In this document: piece by piece, positions 16,606 to 25,260 of the stretch
How positions within the stretch are numbered: position 1 is the first letter of the stretch
How the letters are laid out: every line of letters starts with the position of its first letter
Origin: RHLJ01 sp965247355
Lineage (GTDB): Bacteria; Bacteroidota; Rhodothermia; Balneolales; Balneolaceae
DNA: 64,000 nt
Assembly (NCBI GenBank): GCA_965247355.1
Contig: OZ252011.1
Coordinates: 1,488,001-1,552,000, forward strand
Direction of reading: 5' to 3'
Program-made: the position numbers and the translations under genes
The notes under the pieces: model-generated
Told to the model about the DNA's origin: nothing
Databases searched by the model: none
The model's input: the letters and a program-made list of their open reading frames with translations, nothing else

Positions 16606-19470
16606 ATGAAAAAACTACAGACACTTGGCTTACTCTTATTTGCTTTAATAAGTTTTTCCGGGACTACTAAGTATCTGGAAAAAAATAGTACAGAACGTAT
16701 TAGTCCTCCGAATGAATCGTTCATAGATTCTCTGGTTGCAAACGCTACCCTTCGTGAAAAAATAGGACAACTCTTTTTTATACCTGTTGAAGGTGAATAC
16801 CTGAATCAGGATAGTCATCGGTTTAAAGAGATCTCAGACCTTATTACTCAGGACCATATTGGCGGAATCATTTTTATGAGGGGTGATATTTATGGTCAGG
16901 CAGTACTTACTAATAAGCTTCAAAAACTGAGTCAGGTACCTCTCTGGATTACTCAGGATATGGAATTTGGGGCCGCTATGAGAATTTCCGGAACAACGCG
17001 TTTTACTCCTGCTATGGGAGTAGCAGCTTCCGGAGATAAGCGCAATGCATTTATGATGGGAAAAATTACAGCCATCGAAGCTAAAGCATTGGGAGTGCAT
17101 CAGATTTTTGCGCCGGTTTTGGATGTTAACAACAATCCAGATAATCCGGTTATTAACGTGCGGTCCTTTTCGGGTGATCCCCAAATGGTTTCTGAATATG
17201 GCCTTGCCTTTATGCAAGGAGTTCATAGCGAAGGAATTATATCAACCGCCAAACATTTTCCCGGACATGGTGATACCGATACGGATTCTCATAACGAACT
17301 CCCGGTGCTTAATCACGATTATAGCAGACTGGATTCAGTTGAATTAATTCCATTTAAAGCTGCTATCGAAGGAGGAATGGAAAGCATAATGAGCGCTCAT
17401 ATTTCTTTCCCAAAAATAAGCGCACATCCTGAACTACCAGGAACACTAGATGAATCAATTTTAACCGGAATCCTGAAAGATTCCCTGAATTTTAAAGGCG
17501 TTGTTGTAACAGACGGCCTTGAAATGCACGGTATTTCTTCAAAAAACTCGCCAGGTAGAGTCGTAGTCCAAGCATTAAATGCCGGAGCCGATATCATGCT
17601 TATCAGCCCTGATATTTATACTGCTATAAATGAAGTTGTTGCCGCAGTTGAACGGAAAGAAATAACTGAAGAGAGGATTGATGAATCATACCGTAAAATT
17701 ATTCAATGGAAAGAAGAAAACGGACTTTTTGATAAATCCAATCAAGTCGACATTCCCCATCTGGATACAAGAATCAATACGAATTTTCATCAATCTGTAG
17801 CCAATAACATTGCACGAGAGTCCATCACTTTACTAAAAAACGATGGGAATATCCTACCTATAGACCCTACCGTTCATAAAAAGATTTTATTGGTTTCTAT
17901 TTCCGATGATGATTACGGAAATACAGGTGGGCGATTTGCACGATCAATCCGGGACTATCATCCGGATGTTACCTTTGAGGTTCATGATACCCGATCTGAT
18001 ACCAGAGATGAAAACGAGATCCTGGAAAAAGCTCGTGAAGCAGACCTTATCATAATTGGATCTTATATTAGTTTGAGTTTCAGAGAATCTATTCAGCTTT
18101 CACGAAAGCAGTCTGCTTTTCTCAGGAAGTTAATTCGTATCAATAAACCATCAGTATTGGTGATGTTTGGCAATCCATATTTGGTAACTGAGCTTTCAGA
18201 TACGGATGCCCATGTTATGGCGTGGGCTAATACAACACTCCAAATGGAGAATGCTGGTCCAGCACTTTTTGGTGCAAGCGCCGTTTCCGGTAAACTGCCC
18301 ATCAGAATTCCAGGAATGTATGAGATTGGTGATGGCATTCAAATGGAGCATACGGCGCTTCGTTATGGAAAACCTGAAGAAGTTGGATTGGTTTCAAAGC
18401 AATTATATGAAATCGATGACATCCTAAGAGATGCCGTTAGAGACTCTGTGTTTCCAGGGGCGGTAGCAGCTGTAGTAAAAGATGGAGTGATGGTATATCG
18501 CAAAGAAGTGGGATATCATGACTATGACAAACTGAAGCCTGTAAAAGATTCAGATGTCTACGACCTGGCTTCAATCACTAAAGTAGTTTCTACAACTACC
18601 GCAGTTATGAAATTAATTGATGAGAATAAACTGGCACTGGACGATGAAATCTGGAAGTTTATCCCCGAATTTGATACTGATGAAAAACGCCAGATCACCA
18701 TACGTGACATGTTACTTCATCAGTCCGGACTCCCACCTTTCCGTGTGTACGTTGATTCTCTGAAAGATCGGGCCAGCATAATTCGTGCAATTAAAAATGA
18801 ACCTCTTACCTATGAAACAGGAACTGATTATGTATACAGCGATTTAGGAATGATCCTGCTCGCTGAAATAGTATCGCTGGTTGCTGATCGGGGAATTGAT
18901 GGATACATGAGGAAAGAGTTTTACTATCCAATGGGAATGTACGGAGCCTATTTTAATCCCCGCAAAGTAAGTCGCTGGTATGTGAATCGTATACCTCCTA
19001 CCGAAATTGATACCGTTTATATGCGTGGTTTAGTGCAAGCTAATGTACATGATGAACGGGCTTATTTTCTTGATGGAGTAGCAGGTCATGCAGGATTATT
19101 TGCTACAGCAGACGATTTAGCCAAGTACAGTACAATGTTACTTAACGGTGGAGTTTATTCCGGTAAGCGATATCTGTCATCTGAAATCATTGAAGAATTC
19201 ACTACAAAACAATCTGATTTAAGTGGTAGAGGATTGGGTTTTGACCGTAAATCCCCGGAAGGTTTTACAACTGCTGGTCAACTTTCTAGTATTGATACAT
19301 TCGGTCATCTTGGATTTACAGGAACCAGTATGTGGATTGACCGGGAGAAAAATATGGCGGTAATTCTTCTTACGAACCGTACTTATCCAAATCGTAGTTA
19401 TGGAAGACGAATTAGCAGAATACGAGCCGCTGTTGCCGATGCTGCATTTTCTGCGTTTATTAAGCCCTGA
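16606..19470 (+). CDS. GH3 NagZ-like beta-N-acetylglucosaminidase fused to class C beta-lactamase-fold domain
   Basis: A 954-aa exported fusion. N-terminal signal (about 1-20). GH3 domain (about 38-370) has KHFPGHGDTDTDSH near residue 216, the NagZ-type loop with the Asp/His dyad, and nucleophile Asp in VVTDGLEMHG (about 302). A GH3 C-terminal alpha/beta sandwich (about 400-560) follows. The last 370 residues are a serine beta-lactamase/DD-peptidase fold with SITK (Ser about 656), YVYSDLG and HLGFTGTS. Both halves point to muropeptide or cell-wall sugar processing in the periplasm, which is inferred. Known in Bacteroidota as a fused architecture. Its TGA overlaps the next ATG by one base. Confidence 0.9.
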   Translation: MKKLQTLGLLLFALISFSGTTKYLEKNSTERISPPNESFIDSLVANATLREKIGQLFFIPVEGEYLNQDSHRFKEISDLITQDHIGGIIFMRGDIYGQAVLTNKLQKLSQVPLWITQDMEFGAAMRISGTTRFTPAMGVAASGDKRNAFMMGKITAIEAKALGVHQIFAPVLDVNNNPDNPVINVRSFSGDPQMVSEYGLAFMQGVHSEGIISTAKHFPGHGDTDTDSHNELPVLNHDYSRLDSVELIPFKAAIEGGMESIMSAHISFPKISAHPELPGTLDESILTGILKDSLNFKGVVVTDGLEMHGISSKNSPGRVVVQALNAGADIMLISPDIYTAINEVVAAVERKEITEERIDESYRKIIQWKEENGLFDKSNQVDIPHLDTRINTNFHQSVANNIARESITLLKNDGNILPIDPTVHKKILLVSISDDDYGNTGGRFARSIRDYHPDVTFEVHDTRSDTRDENEILEKAREADLIIIGSYISLSFRESIQLSRKQSAFLRKLIRINKPSVLVMFGNPYLVTELSDTDAHVMAWANTTLQMENAGPALFGASAVSGKLPIRIPGMYEIGDGIQMEHTALRYGKPEEVGLVSKQLYEIDDILRDAVRDSVFPGAVAAVVKDGVMVYRKEVGYHDYDKLKPVKDSDVYDLASITKVVSTTTAVMKLIDENKLALDDEIWKFIPEFDTDEKRQITIRDMLLHQSGLPPFRVYVDSLKDRASIIRAIKNEPLTYETGTDYVYSDLGMILLAEIVSLVADRGIDGYMRKEFYYPMGMYGAYFNPRKVSRWYVNRIPPTEIDTVYMRGLVQANVHDERAYFLDGVAGHAGLFATADDLAKYSTMLLNGGVYSGKRYLSSEIIEEFTTKQSDLSGRGLGFDRKSPEGFTTAGQLSSIDTFGHLGFTGTSMWIDREKNMAVILLTNRTYPNRSYGRRISRIRAAVADAAFSAFIKP

Positions 19471-20168
19471 TGACTTGGAGCGAATTAAATAACAACGCTT
19501 ATGTGCCCTATTCTAAATCACCGAGAGCCTGCATAATAAAAGGCTCTGAAGGTGGATTTTATGCCGGAGTAAGAGTCGAAAATGTATCGTTTCCTCTTAC
19601 AATTTCAGCAATTCAGGCTGCATGTTGTATCTGTTTAAGTGAAGGTGAAACACCTGAAGTTCTTTATTTGCAAGATGAAGAATATGTCCAGATTGGATAT
19701 TGGAAAAACGAGTTTAACCTTGATGTTGAAATCATTTCTGAAATCTCAAATATTGAGGTTTCGAAGCTTCTATGCGAAAGTAATCGCAATGAGAAAAACA
19801 TGTTAAAACAGCTTTTGGGTAAAGCAATTACGATCCATTCTGACTTTCCTGTTTCATGTCTGTTATTTTGTGAATCAGGGTATTTTGAAGGAGTAAATAT
19901 TGAGATAAGTGACTGGAGTTTTGGGTTATGTGCGGAACGTGTCGCAATTGCCAAAGCAATAGCATCAGGGATTTCTGTATTTAATGAATTAGCTGTACAT
20001 ACAAAATATGGGGATGTGAGTAGTCCATGTGGAGCATGCAGACAAGTAATATTTGAGCATTTACCGTTCAATAAAATCAGAATGTATCACGCAGATGATA
20101 CATTCTCAGAACATAATACAGTTGATTTACTCCCACTTAGCTTCACTTCTAAAGTTTTGAAAAATTAA
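19470..20168 (+). CDS. cdd: Cytidine deaminase with degenerate N-terminal repeat
   Basis: Deaminates cytidine and deoxycytidine in pyrimidine salvage. The 232-aa protein contains two cytidine-deaminase folds. The C-terminal copy is catalytic: CAERVAIAKA (Cys154, Glu156) and SPCGAC (Cys187, Cys190) give three zinc Cys and the proton-shuttle Glu. The N-terminal copy (AYVPYSKSP, AGVRVENVSFP) has Ser46 and Ile48 at the equivalent positions and is presumably structural. E. coli Cdd is also a two-domain protein but has the active copy first. The gene overlaps the GH3 fusion by one base (TGATG), implying translational coupling despite unrelated function. Confidence 0.85.
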   Translation: MTWSELNNNAYVPYSKSPRACIIKGSEGGFYAGVRVENVSFPLTISAIQAACCICLSEGETPEVLYLQDEEYVQIGYWKNEFNLDVEIISEISNIEVSKLLCESNRNEKNMLKQLLGKAITIHSDFPVSCLLFCESGYFEGVNIEISDWSFGLCAERVAIAKAIASGISVFNELAVHTKYGDVSSPCGACRQVIFEHLPFNKIRMYHADDTFSEHNTVDLLPLSFTSKVLKN

Positions 20169-20173
20169 CTTTT

Positions 20174-20196
20174 TGAGAGAAATCTCATTCTTTTTT
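20174..20196 (+). terminator. Weak hairpin and T-run after cdd
   Basis: TGAGA (20174-20178), GAAA loop, TCTCA (20183-20187), then TTCTTTTTTC. The 5-bp stem is short, but it lies 6 bases after the cdd stop and has a T-rich tail. Confidence 0.35.
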
Positions 20197-20375
20197 CTAA
20201 GAAATCTTCACCAATATTACTTTTATCACTCAAAAAGGCATAAAAAGTACAGAAAACTTCAATTATTTAGCTAAAAAAGCACTTTTTAATTTGACTCAAA
20301 TGCCGCGATTCGATAGCTTCAACGCAGTTTCTAAAAAAGAAATTTACTTAAACAAAAACATAACGGAGTTATATA

Positions 20376-20552
20376 ATGAGTAGAGTAAGCGAACTACAAT
20401 CACTAGTAGAAAGCGTATCAGGTGAAATGGAAAAATTTTACGATAAAGGAAACAAAGCTGCGGGTACAAGAGCACGTAAAGGGCTACAAGATCTTAAAAA
20501 ATTAGCTCAGGAAATTCGTCTTGAAATCCAAGCGAAAAAGAACGCAAGCTAA
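20376..20552 (+). CDS. Hc1-like histone H1 family DNA-binding protein
   Basis: A 58-aa basic protein starting MSRVSELQSLVESVSGEM. The core EKFYDKGNKAAGTRARKG is the signature of the Hc1 histone H1-like family found in Chlamydiae and widely in Bacteroidota, where these small proteins coat or compact DNA. The remainder is a predicted helix with alternating Lys/Glu (LKKLAQEIRLEIQAKKN). GGAG lies 7 bases before the ATG, and a strong intrinsic terminator follows 20 bases after the stop, so it is a monocistronic gene. A TTGACT at about 20291 followed 17 bases later by TAGCTT is a possible but weak promoter. Confidence 0.88.
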   Translation: MSRVSELQSLVESVSGEMEKFYDKGNKAAGTRARKGLQDLKKLAQEIRLEIQAKKNAS

Positions 20553-20572
20553 TTCCTTGTAATGTTTTTGAA

Positions 20573-20605
20573 AAGGCTTCAATTTAATCATTGAAGCCTT
20601 TTTTT
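20573..20605 (+). terminator. Intrinsic terminator of the histone-like gene
   Basis: Perfect 10-bp stem AAGGCTTCAA (20573-20582) and TTGAAGCCTT (20591-20600), 8-base loop, followed by a T-run to 20605. A short A-run on the left may let it also stop minus-strand transcripts from the NTF2-like gene that ends at 20623. Confidence 0.88.
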
Positions 20606-20622
20606 ATGCTCTTAACCAGGGC

Positions 20623-21081
20623 TTACTCTATACAATTGGTTCTTCTTCTAGTATCTATTATGTAGATGATTTTCCATTGCCCTTCTATTTTTGCCAATTG
20701 AAATGAATTTACACCACAGTGTGAGAAGTTATCACCTACAAAAAATTGATAGGGTGTCCATACAGAAGCTAATTCTCCATCAATTTTAATTTCATAGCCC
20801 CCGATTTTCTCATCCCAAATATCGTCATGAGGTGTTCCAACAGAAGTAAGAAACTGATTCAAATTGCCTTTGTGAACCACAATCTCACCAGACTGATTTC
20901 GAGCAACTGTTTGCATAACAGCATCTCTGGTGAAGGCAGAAGCCACCATAGAACTGTCACCTGCTCGCATTCCATCAAATAAGGTTTCTATAACTGCCTG
21001 AACTTCACGCTCAGGTGTTTGAGCATTAATTTGTACTCCTGTTATTAAAAAGAGGAATAGACTTAGAGTAATTTTTTTCAT
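20623..21081 (-). CDS. Secreted NTF2/SnoaL-like protein
   Basis: A 152-aa exported protein: signal peptide ending INAQ, then an NTF2-like fold of about 130 residues (VQAVIETLFDGMRAGDSSMV, SAFTRDAVMQT, SVWTPYQFFVG, IEGQWKIIYIID). This DUF4440/lumazine-like pattern is a small ligand-binding or subunit-assembly fold with no fixed chemistry. A terminator separates it from the M61 peptidase gene upstream, so it is probably transcribed by itself. Function unknown; no catalytic residues can be named. Confidence 0.8.
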   Translation of the reverse strand: MKKITLSLFLFLITGVQINAQTPEREVQAVIETLFDGMRAGDSSMVASAFTRDAVMQTVARNQSGEIVVHKGNLNQFLTSVGTPHDDIWDEKIGGYEIKIDGELASVWTPYQFFVGDNFSHCGVNSFQLAKIEGQWKIIYIIDTRRRTNCIE

Positions 21082-21145
21082 TGTGATATAATTTGGTTTC
21101 CTGAATTAAGAAAAGCCTGTACTATTTTGTTGCAACAATTTGTAA

Positions 21146-21180
21146 ACAAAAAAGCCCATGGGATTTTATACATGGGCTTT
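21146..21180 (-). terminator. Intrinsic terminator of the M61 peptidase gene
   Basis: A 10-bp perfect stem AAAGCCCATG (21151-21160) and CATGGGCTTT (21171-21180) with a 10-base loop. On the minus strand the stem is followed by a run of Ts (complement of the As at 21148-21153), placing it correctly 27 bases after the M61 gene's end. Confidence 0.85.
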
Positions 21181-21206
21181 ACAAATTATTTAATGAACTA
21201 TCAGAG

Positions 21207-23096
21207 CTACTTTTCCAGCCAGAAATTTCTAAGTTGAATTTGCTCTTCAGTAGCGCCTTCACTTTCCATAAGCTTTTTTGTAATTAACGTAGGATTTCCA
21301 AGAACTCCGGAAACTTCTATCTCTTTCCCATCTCTTACTAAAACCATTGTTATTTCGGTATCGGGAGCCCAGCTAAAAGAACTACTGATTAAAGTACGTG
21401 CGTTATCGAGCGTGTATTCAACCCCATCAACGGATTTAATTTCATCATCAGGCTGTATTCCTAGTTCAAGATGAGTGGAATTTAAAGTTACGTTCCTGAA
21501 ATAGAGCTCTCCGGTTGGTCGCGCATCAATATAAGGGGTTTGCTGGTCGATGAAGAAGAAAGTCGTTGGAACTGCTTCATCTTGCATTGTTAAGCCAACT
21601 TTGTCAAAAAACTGAGAATAATCAATTGGTGTGTCTCCTACTACATGGGTATTTAAAAACTCTCCAACGGATGGGTATGTCATTTCAGTGATTTCTTCAA
21701 TAATAGAATCATCTTCAAAAGGTTGGTTTATCCCATATTTCTCTGACAGTTCTTTCATCAAAGAAAGCATACTACGTTCGCCATCGCTTTCTTCTCTCAT
21801 CAATATATCAATACACATTCCAATCAAAGCACCTTTCATATACACATTGTAATAGTTACTAGCATATGGCTCTTCGAGTATATTCTCACTCATTACCGTG
21901 AAGCTCATCTCATCATCAAGACCAGCAGCTGTTTCTATTTTATCTGTAATTTTTTCATAAAAGGTTGGTTTGTCCTGAAGCCCTTCGTATACCTGAAAAT
22001 GGCTGGCAAAATATTCAGTCACACCTTCATACATCCAGAGATGTTTTGAGAAGGTCGGGTTATTGTAGTCGAAGTAATGCACATCTTCTGAATGCACCGA
22101 AAGTGGTGTCACAATGTGAAAGAACTCGTGAGAAACCACATCAATCATAGCTTCGTCAAGCTGTGGTTTATCAAGCCATTCCGGTAGAACAACTACGGTT
22201 GAAGTGTGGTGCTCTAGAGCTCCAAAACCTGTTGCCTCACCTTCATTGTTTGTTGGCAGATATAAGAAAATGTCATAGCGCTTAGTACTATTCAGGTCGC
22301 CCAAATATTCCTTTTGTGCTTCCATCATAGTGAACACCGTTTCCTTGATCTCAGCCGCTGAGTGTGCCATTGTTGGCGAATACACACTTAATACTATTTT
22401 GATATCTCCAACCTGAAATTCTTCAATTTCCAGTTCACCGTACATCATTGGGTTATCGGTTACATCAAAGTACCGCTCTGCAAAATAGGTGTCTGTAACC
22501 GTTGAACCATCTTCGCTGGTTGTGGTACTTGTTACAGGAAGTGCAGAAGATTTTTTGAACTCAGCTGGCGCTGTAATTTTTATTGAATACTCGCTGTCAT
22601 CCAGTTCTTCAAAATATCCTATAAAACCATGTAGATTTAATACAAAGTTCTCGGCCTCTATATTTGTTCCTGATGGGGAAAAAGGAGTAGGTGTGTCTGT
22701 TCGTTCTATATCGAAAGTATCGTTCACATAATATCCCAATTTATCCAACGTATTTGCTCTTGGAATAAGCCAGGTATTCACATCTTCTTTAACGACTTCA
22801 ATGGTATTTCCTGAATAGTCGTAAGCAATAAACCCTTCTGTAAAACTTCCAAAATCACTTATATCATACGTTCCCTGAACTACTCTGGGCAAGCGGTAAG
22901 TAACAGTGTCTTCAGAGAACATTCCCGGATCAACTTCAACCCAAACACGGTCATTGGTTACTTCAATAAGATTAAGACTTGAAACTATTGGGGTTTGATG
23001 GGCGGGAGATTCATTCTCCATTAGTGCATCTCCTGATTTTGGAGAACAAGCGTAGAAAAAGGTTAAGATTATTAACCCTGAGAGTAGTTTTTTCAT
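21207..23096 (-). CDS. M61 family (glycyl aminopeptidase-like) metallopeptidase lipoprotein
   Basis: A 629-aa zinc aminopeptidase anchored as a lipoprotein. The frame opens 12 codons upstream at 23132, but the ATG at 23096 is preferred because it directly gives MKKLLSG, a hydrophobic core and the lipobox FYAC. The zinc motif is SHEFFH (His323, Glu324, His327) with the third ligand in YEGVTEYF about 30 residues later. The N-terminal 200 residues form the beta-sandwich usual for M61, and a C-terminal PDZ domain (about 530-610; LGIQPDDEIKSVDG) is present. Expected role: periplasmic or surface peptide trimming. A terminator follows. Confidence 0.92.
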   Translation of the reverse strand: MKKLLSGLIILTFFYACSPKSGDALMENESPAHQTPIVSSLNLIEVTNDRVWVEVDPGMFSEDTVTYRLPRVVQGTYDISDFGSFTEGFIAYDYSGNTIEVVKEDVNTWLIPRANTLDKLGYYVNDTFDIERTDTPTPFSPSGTNIEAENFVLNLHGFIGYFEELDDSEYSIKITAPAEFKKSSALPVTSTTTSEDGSTVTDTYFAERYFDVTDNPMMYGELEIEEFQVGDIKIVLSVYSPTMAHSAAEIKETVFTMMEAQKEYLGDLNSTKRYDIFLYLPTNNEGEATGFGALEHHTSTVVVLPEWLDKPQLDEAMIDVVSHEFFHIVTPLSVHSEDVHYFDYNNPTFSKHLWMYEGVTEYFASHFQVYEGLQDKPTFYEKITDKIETAAGLDDEMSFTVMSENILEEPYASNYYNVYMKGALIGMCIDILMREESDGERSMLSLMKELSEKYGINQPFEDDSIIEEITEMTYPSVGEFLNTHVVGDTPIDYSQFFDKVGLTMQDEAVPTTFFFIDQQTPYIDARPTGELYFRNVTLNSTHLELGIQPDDEIKSVDGVEYTLDNARTLISSSFSWAPDTEITMVLVRDGKEIEVSGVLGNPTLITKKLMESEGATEEQIQLRNFWLEK

Positions 23097-23281
23097 GGAT
23101 AATATTTTTGAAATTAGTTCATACCCATTCAAAGTCTGAACGTTTATTTAAATTGTGACTGCAAGATAGTTACAATTAGTATTCAAAAAACCTTCGTTAA
23201 CCAGTAATTACATTTCAATGGGAATTCTTTACCATATAGAATCATTTCACTAGATGACTAAATCATCATCAAAAACAGCAT

Positions 23282-24208
23282 ATGAATTCCCCGAGTGTAT
23301 TAAGTAAAATGCTACTCCTGTATCTGAAAGTTACTGGATACAAAAATAAATTAACTATTGATTGGTGGAGTAAGCCATCAGATGCAACTATCCCTCCAAA
23401 AAAAATACAAGAGACTCTAGATGTACATTCTTTTGACGAAGGATTGAATCCGGTTTGGCAGGTAAAGCCAAAATCTTCCTCACCTAAAAAGATAATTTTT
23501 TATTTACATGGAGGTGGCTATTCTAAAGGATTTCAAGAACGTCACTGGAAGTTTATATCCAAGTTAATTCAACGAACTGGTTTTGAGCTCTGGGCACCTG
23601 ATTATCCATTATCAGTTACTAACTCTGCAAAAGATGTCTTTGATTTCTTAGTCCCTGTATACCAGAAAATGCTGGAGAACTATGAACCGGATCAGATTGT
23701 CTTAATGGGTGATTCAGCCGGTGGTGGTATGGCCCTGGCTTTTGCTGAGCTATTGGTTGAAAAGAAAATCGAACGTCCATCGCAGCTTATACTTCTGTCT
23801 CCCTGGTTAGATCTGACACTATCAAATCCACAAATTGATAAATATGAAAAAATTGATCTTATCCTTGACCGAAAAGTACTTCAGGCACTTGGTACACGAT
23901 ATACCGGAACATTTGAGAATACCCACTATTTGGTTAGTCCCATTTATGGAGCTATAAAGCGCCTACCTGCCATTTCTGTTTTTGTAGGCTCTGAAGAACT
24001 CTTTCTTCCGGATTCTAGAAAATTAAAAGTTCGTGCTGAATCTGAACCAATGGTATTCAACTACAGAGAGTTTAAAGGAATGGTTCATAACTGGATGTTT
24101 TTACCTATTCCGGAAGCTGAAACAGCAATTAACATGATTGTAAGTCAAGTGAAGCTTGAACCTGAAGAGTTCGAAGATCCGGTAAATGCTGATTCTAAGT
24201 TTTGGTAA
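23282..24208 (+). CDS. HSL-family alpha/beta hydrolase (esterase)
   Basis: A 308-aa cytoplasmic esterase or lipase-like enzyme of the hormone-sensitive lipase family. FYLHGGGYSKG is the HGGG oxyanion motif, GDSAGGG holds nucleophile Ser145, and the late Asp (about 245, LFLPDSR) and His (GMVHNWMF) complete the triad. No signal peptide is visible. It is convergent with galT, their stop codons being directly adjacent with no room for a terminator between them. Natural substrate unknown; short acyl esters are typical of the family. Confidence 0.9.
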   Translation: MNSPSVLSKMLLLYLKVTGYKNKLTIDWWSKPSDATIPPKKIQETLDVHSFDEGLNPVWQVKPKSSSPKKIIFYLHGGGYSKGFQERHWKFISKLIQRTGFELWAPDYPLSVTNSAKDVFDFLVPVYQKMLENYEPDQIVLMGDSAGGGMALAFAELLVEKKIERPSQLILLSPWLDLTLSNPQIDKYEKIDLILDRKVLQALGTRYTGTFENTHYLVSPIYGAIKRLPAISVFVGSEELFLPDSRKLKVRAESEPMVFNYREFKGMVHNWMFLPIPEAETAINMIVSQVKLEPEEFEDPVNADSKFW

Positions 24209-25258
24209 CTATTTAGTGCTAACACTGTAATGTGTTTCTGATAACTCCCTTAATACTTTTGCGCTGTACTCTGCGGTAATATCTCGTTGTGGATTAGCAA
24301 GCATTTCGTAACCGACTCTAAACTTTTTTATAGTTGCAGATCGAAGTAATGGAGGATAAAAATGCATATGAAAATGCCATTCGGGATGTTCTTTACCATC
24401 TGTTGGAGCTGGATGAAAACCCGATGAATAAGGAAATGAAGTGTTAAATACATTGTCGTACTTAACGGTAATTTTTTTGATGATATCTGCTAATGAATTT
24501 TTCTCTTGTTCATTCATCTCATCAAATCTTCCAAATGAACGTTTACTGACAAGCAGCGTTTCGAACGGCCAGAATGCCCAGAAAGGCACTAATACTACGA
24601 AATCATCATTCTCGACAACGATACGCTCTTTCAACTCTAATTCCAGAGTCAGATAATCACTTAAAAGCGTATTTCCTTTTTCAGCATAATACTTTTTAAA
24701 CTGCTTCAACTCTTTAGAAGGTTCGTCGGGGATGGTTTCCTGCGCCCAAACCTGGCCATGTGGATGAGGATTACTACACCCCATTACCTCTCCCTTATTT
24801 TCAAAAATCTGAACGTAGTTTATATAGTCAAGCTTGCCAATTTCTTCGTATTCATTCACCCATAAATCCACTACCTCCCGAATTTGAGTCAGCTCCATCA
24901 CAGGAAGCGTTTGATTATGGTTCGGTGAGAAGCATATTACCTTACAGAGTCCACGTTCTCCTTTTGCTATCAAAAGATTTTCTTTTTCGAAAGTAGTATC
25001 CGATGAATCAGACATCAAAGCACTGAAATCATTTACGAAAGAAAAAGTGGAAGAATAATCAGGGTTTTTCTTACCTCCTGCGCGTGTATTTCCGGGACAT
25101 AAATAGCAACCAGCATCAAAGTTTGGCTTTTGCTCCTCTTGCGTTTCTTCTTCCTGACCTTGCCATGGTCGTTTCGTACGATGTGGTGAAACCTGTACCC
25201 ATTCTCTTGTTAATACATTCAATCTGCGATGAGGATGTTTTGTGAAATCTAAATCCAT
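24209..25258 (-). CDS. galT: Galactose-1-phosphate uridylyltransferase
   Basis: Leloir pathway: UDP-glucose plus galactose-1-phosphate gives UDP-galactose plus glucose-1-phosphate. The zinc/structural residues Cys51 and Cys54 (CYLC) and His114 (NHNQ) and the active-site CSNPHPHGQ with His165 and the nucleophile His167 match E. coli GalT in spacing. The frame runs 21 codons upstream to 25321, inside galK, but the ATG at 25258 begins MDLDFTKHPHRRLN, the normal start of the family, and lies 2 bases after the galK stop. Length 349 aa is typical. Confidence 0.97.
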   Translation of the reverse strand: MDLDFTKHPHRRLNVLTREWVQVSPHRTKRPWQGQEEETQEEQKPNFDAGCYLCPGNTRAGGKKNPDYSSTFSFVNDFSALMSDSSDTTFEKENLLIAKGERGLCKVICFSPNHNQTLPVMELTQIREVVDLWVNEYEEIGKLDYINYVQIFENKGEVMGCSNPHPHGQVWAQETIPDEPSKELKQFKKYYAEKGNTLLSDYLTLELELKERIVVENDDFVVLVPFWAFWPFETLLVSKRSFGRFDEMNEQEKNSLADIIKKITVKYDNVFNTSFPYSSGFHPAPTDGKEHPEWHFHMHFYPPLLRSATIKKFRVGYEMLANPQRDITAEYSAKVLRELSETHYSVSTK

Positions 25259-25260
25259 AG

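Noticed and set aside
24209..24230. AGTG and CACT half-sites near the galT stop codon
   Set aside because: Spacing differs from the arabinose motif and the site lies in the 3' coding end of a convergent gene, so a regulatory role is unlikely.
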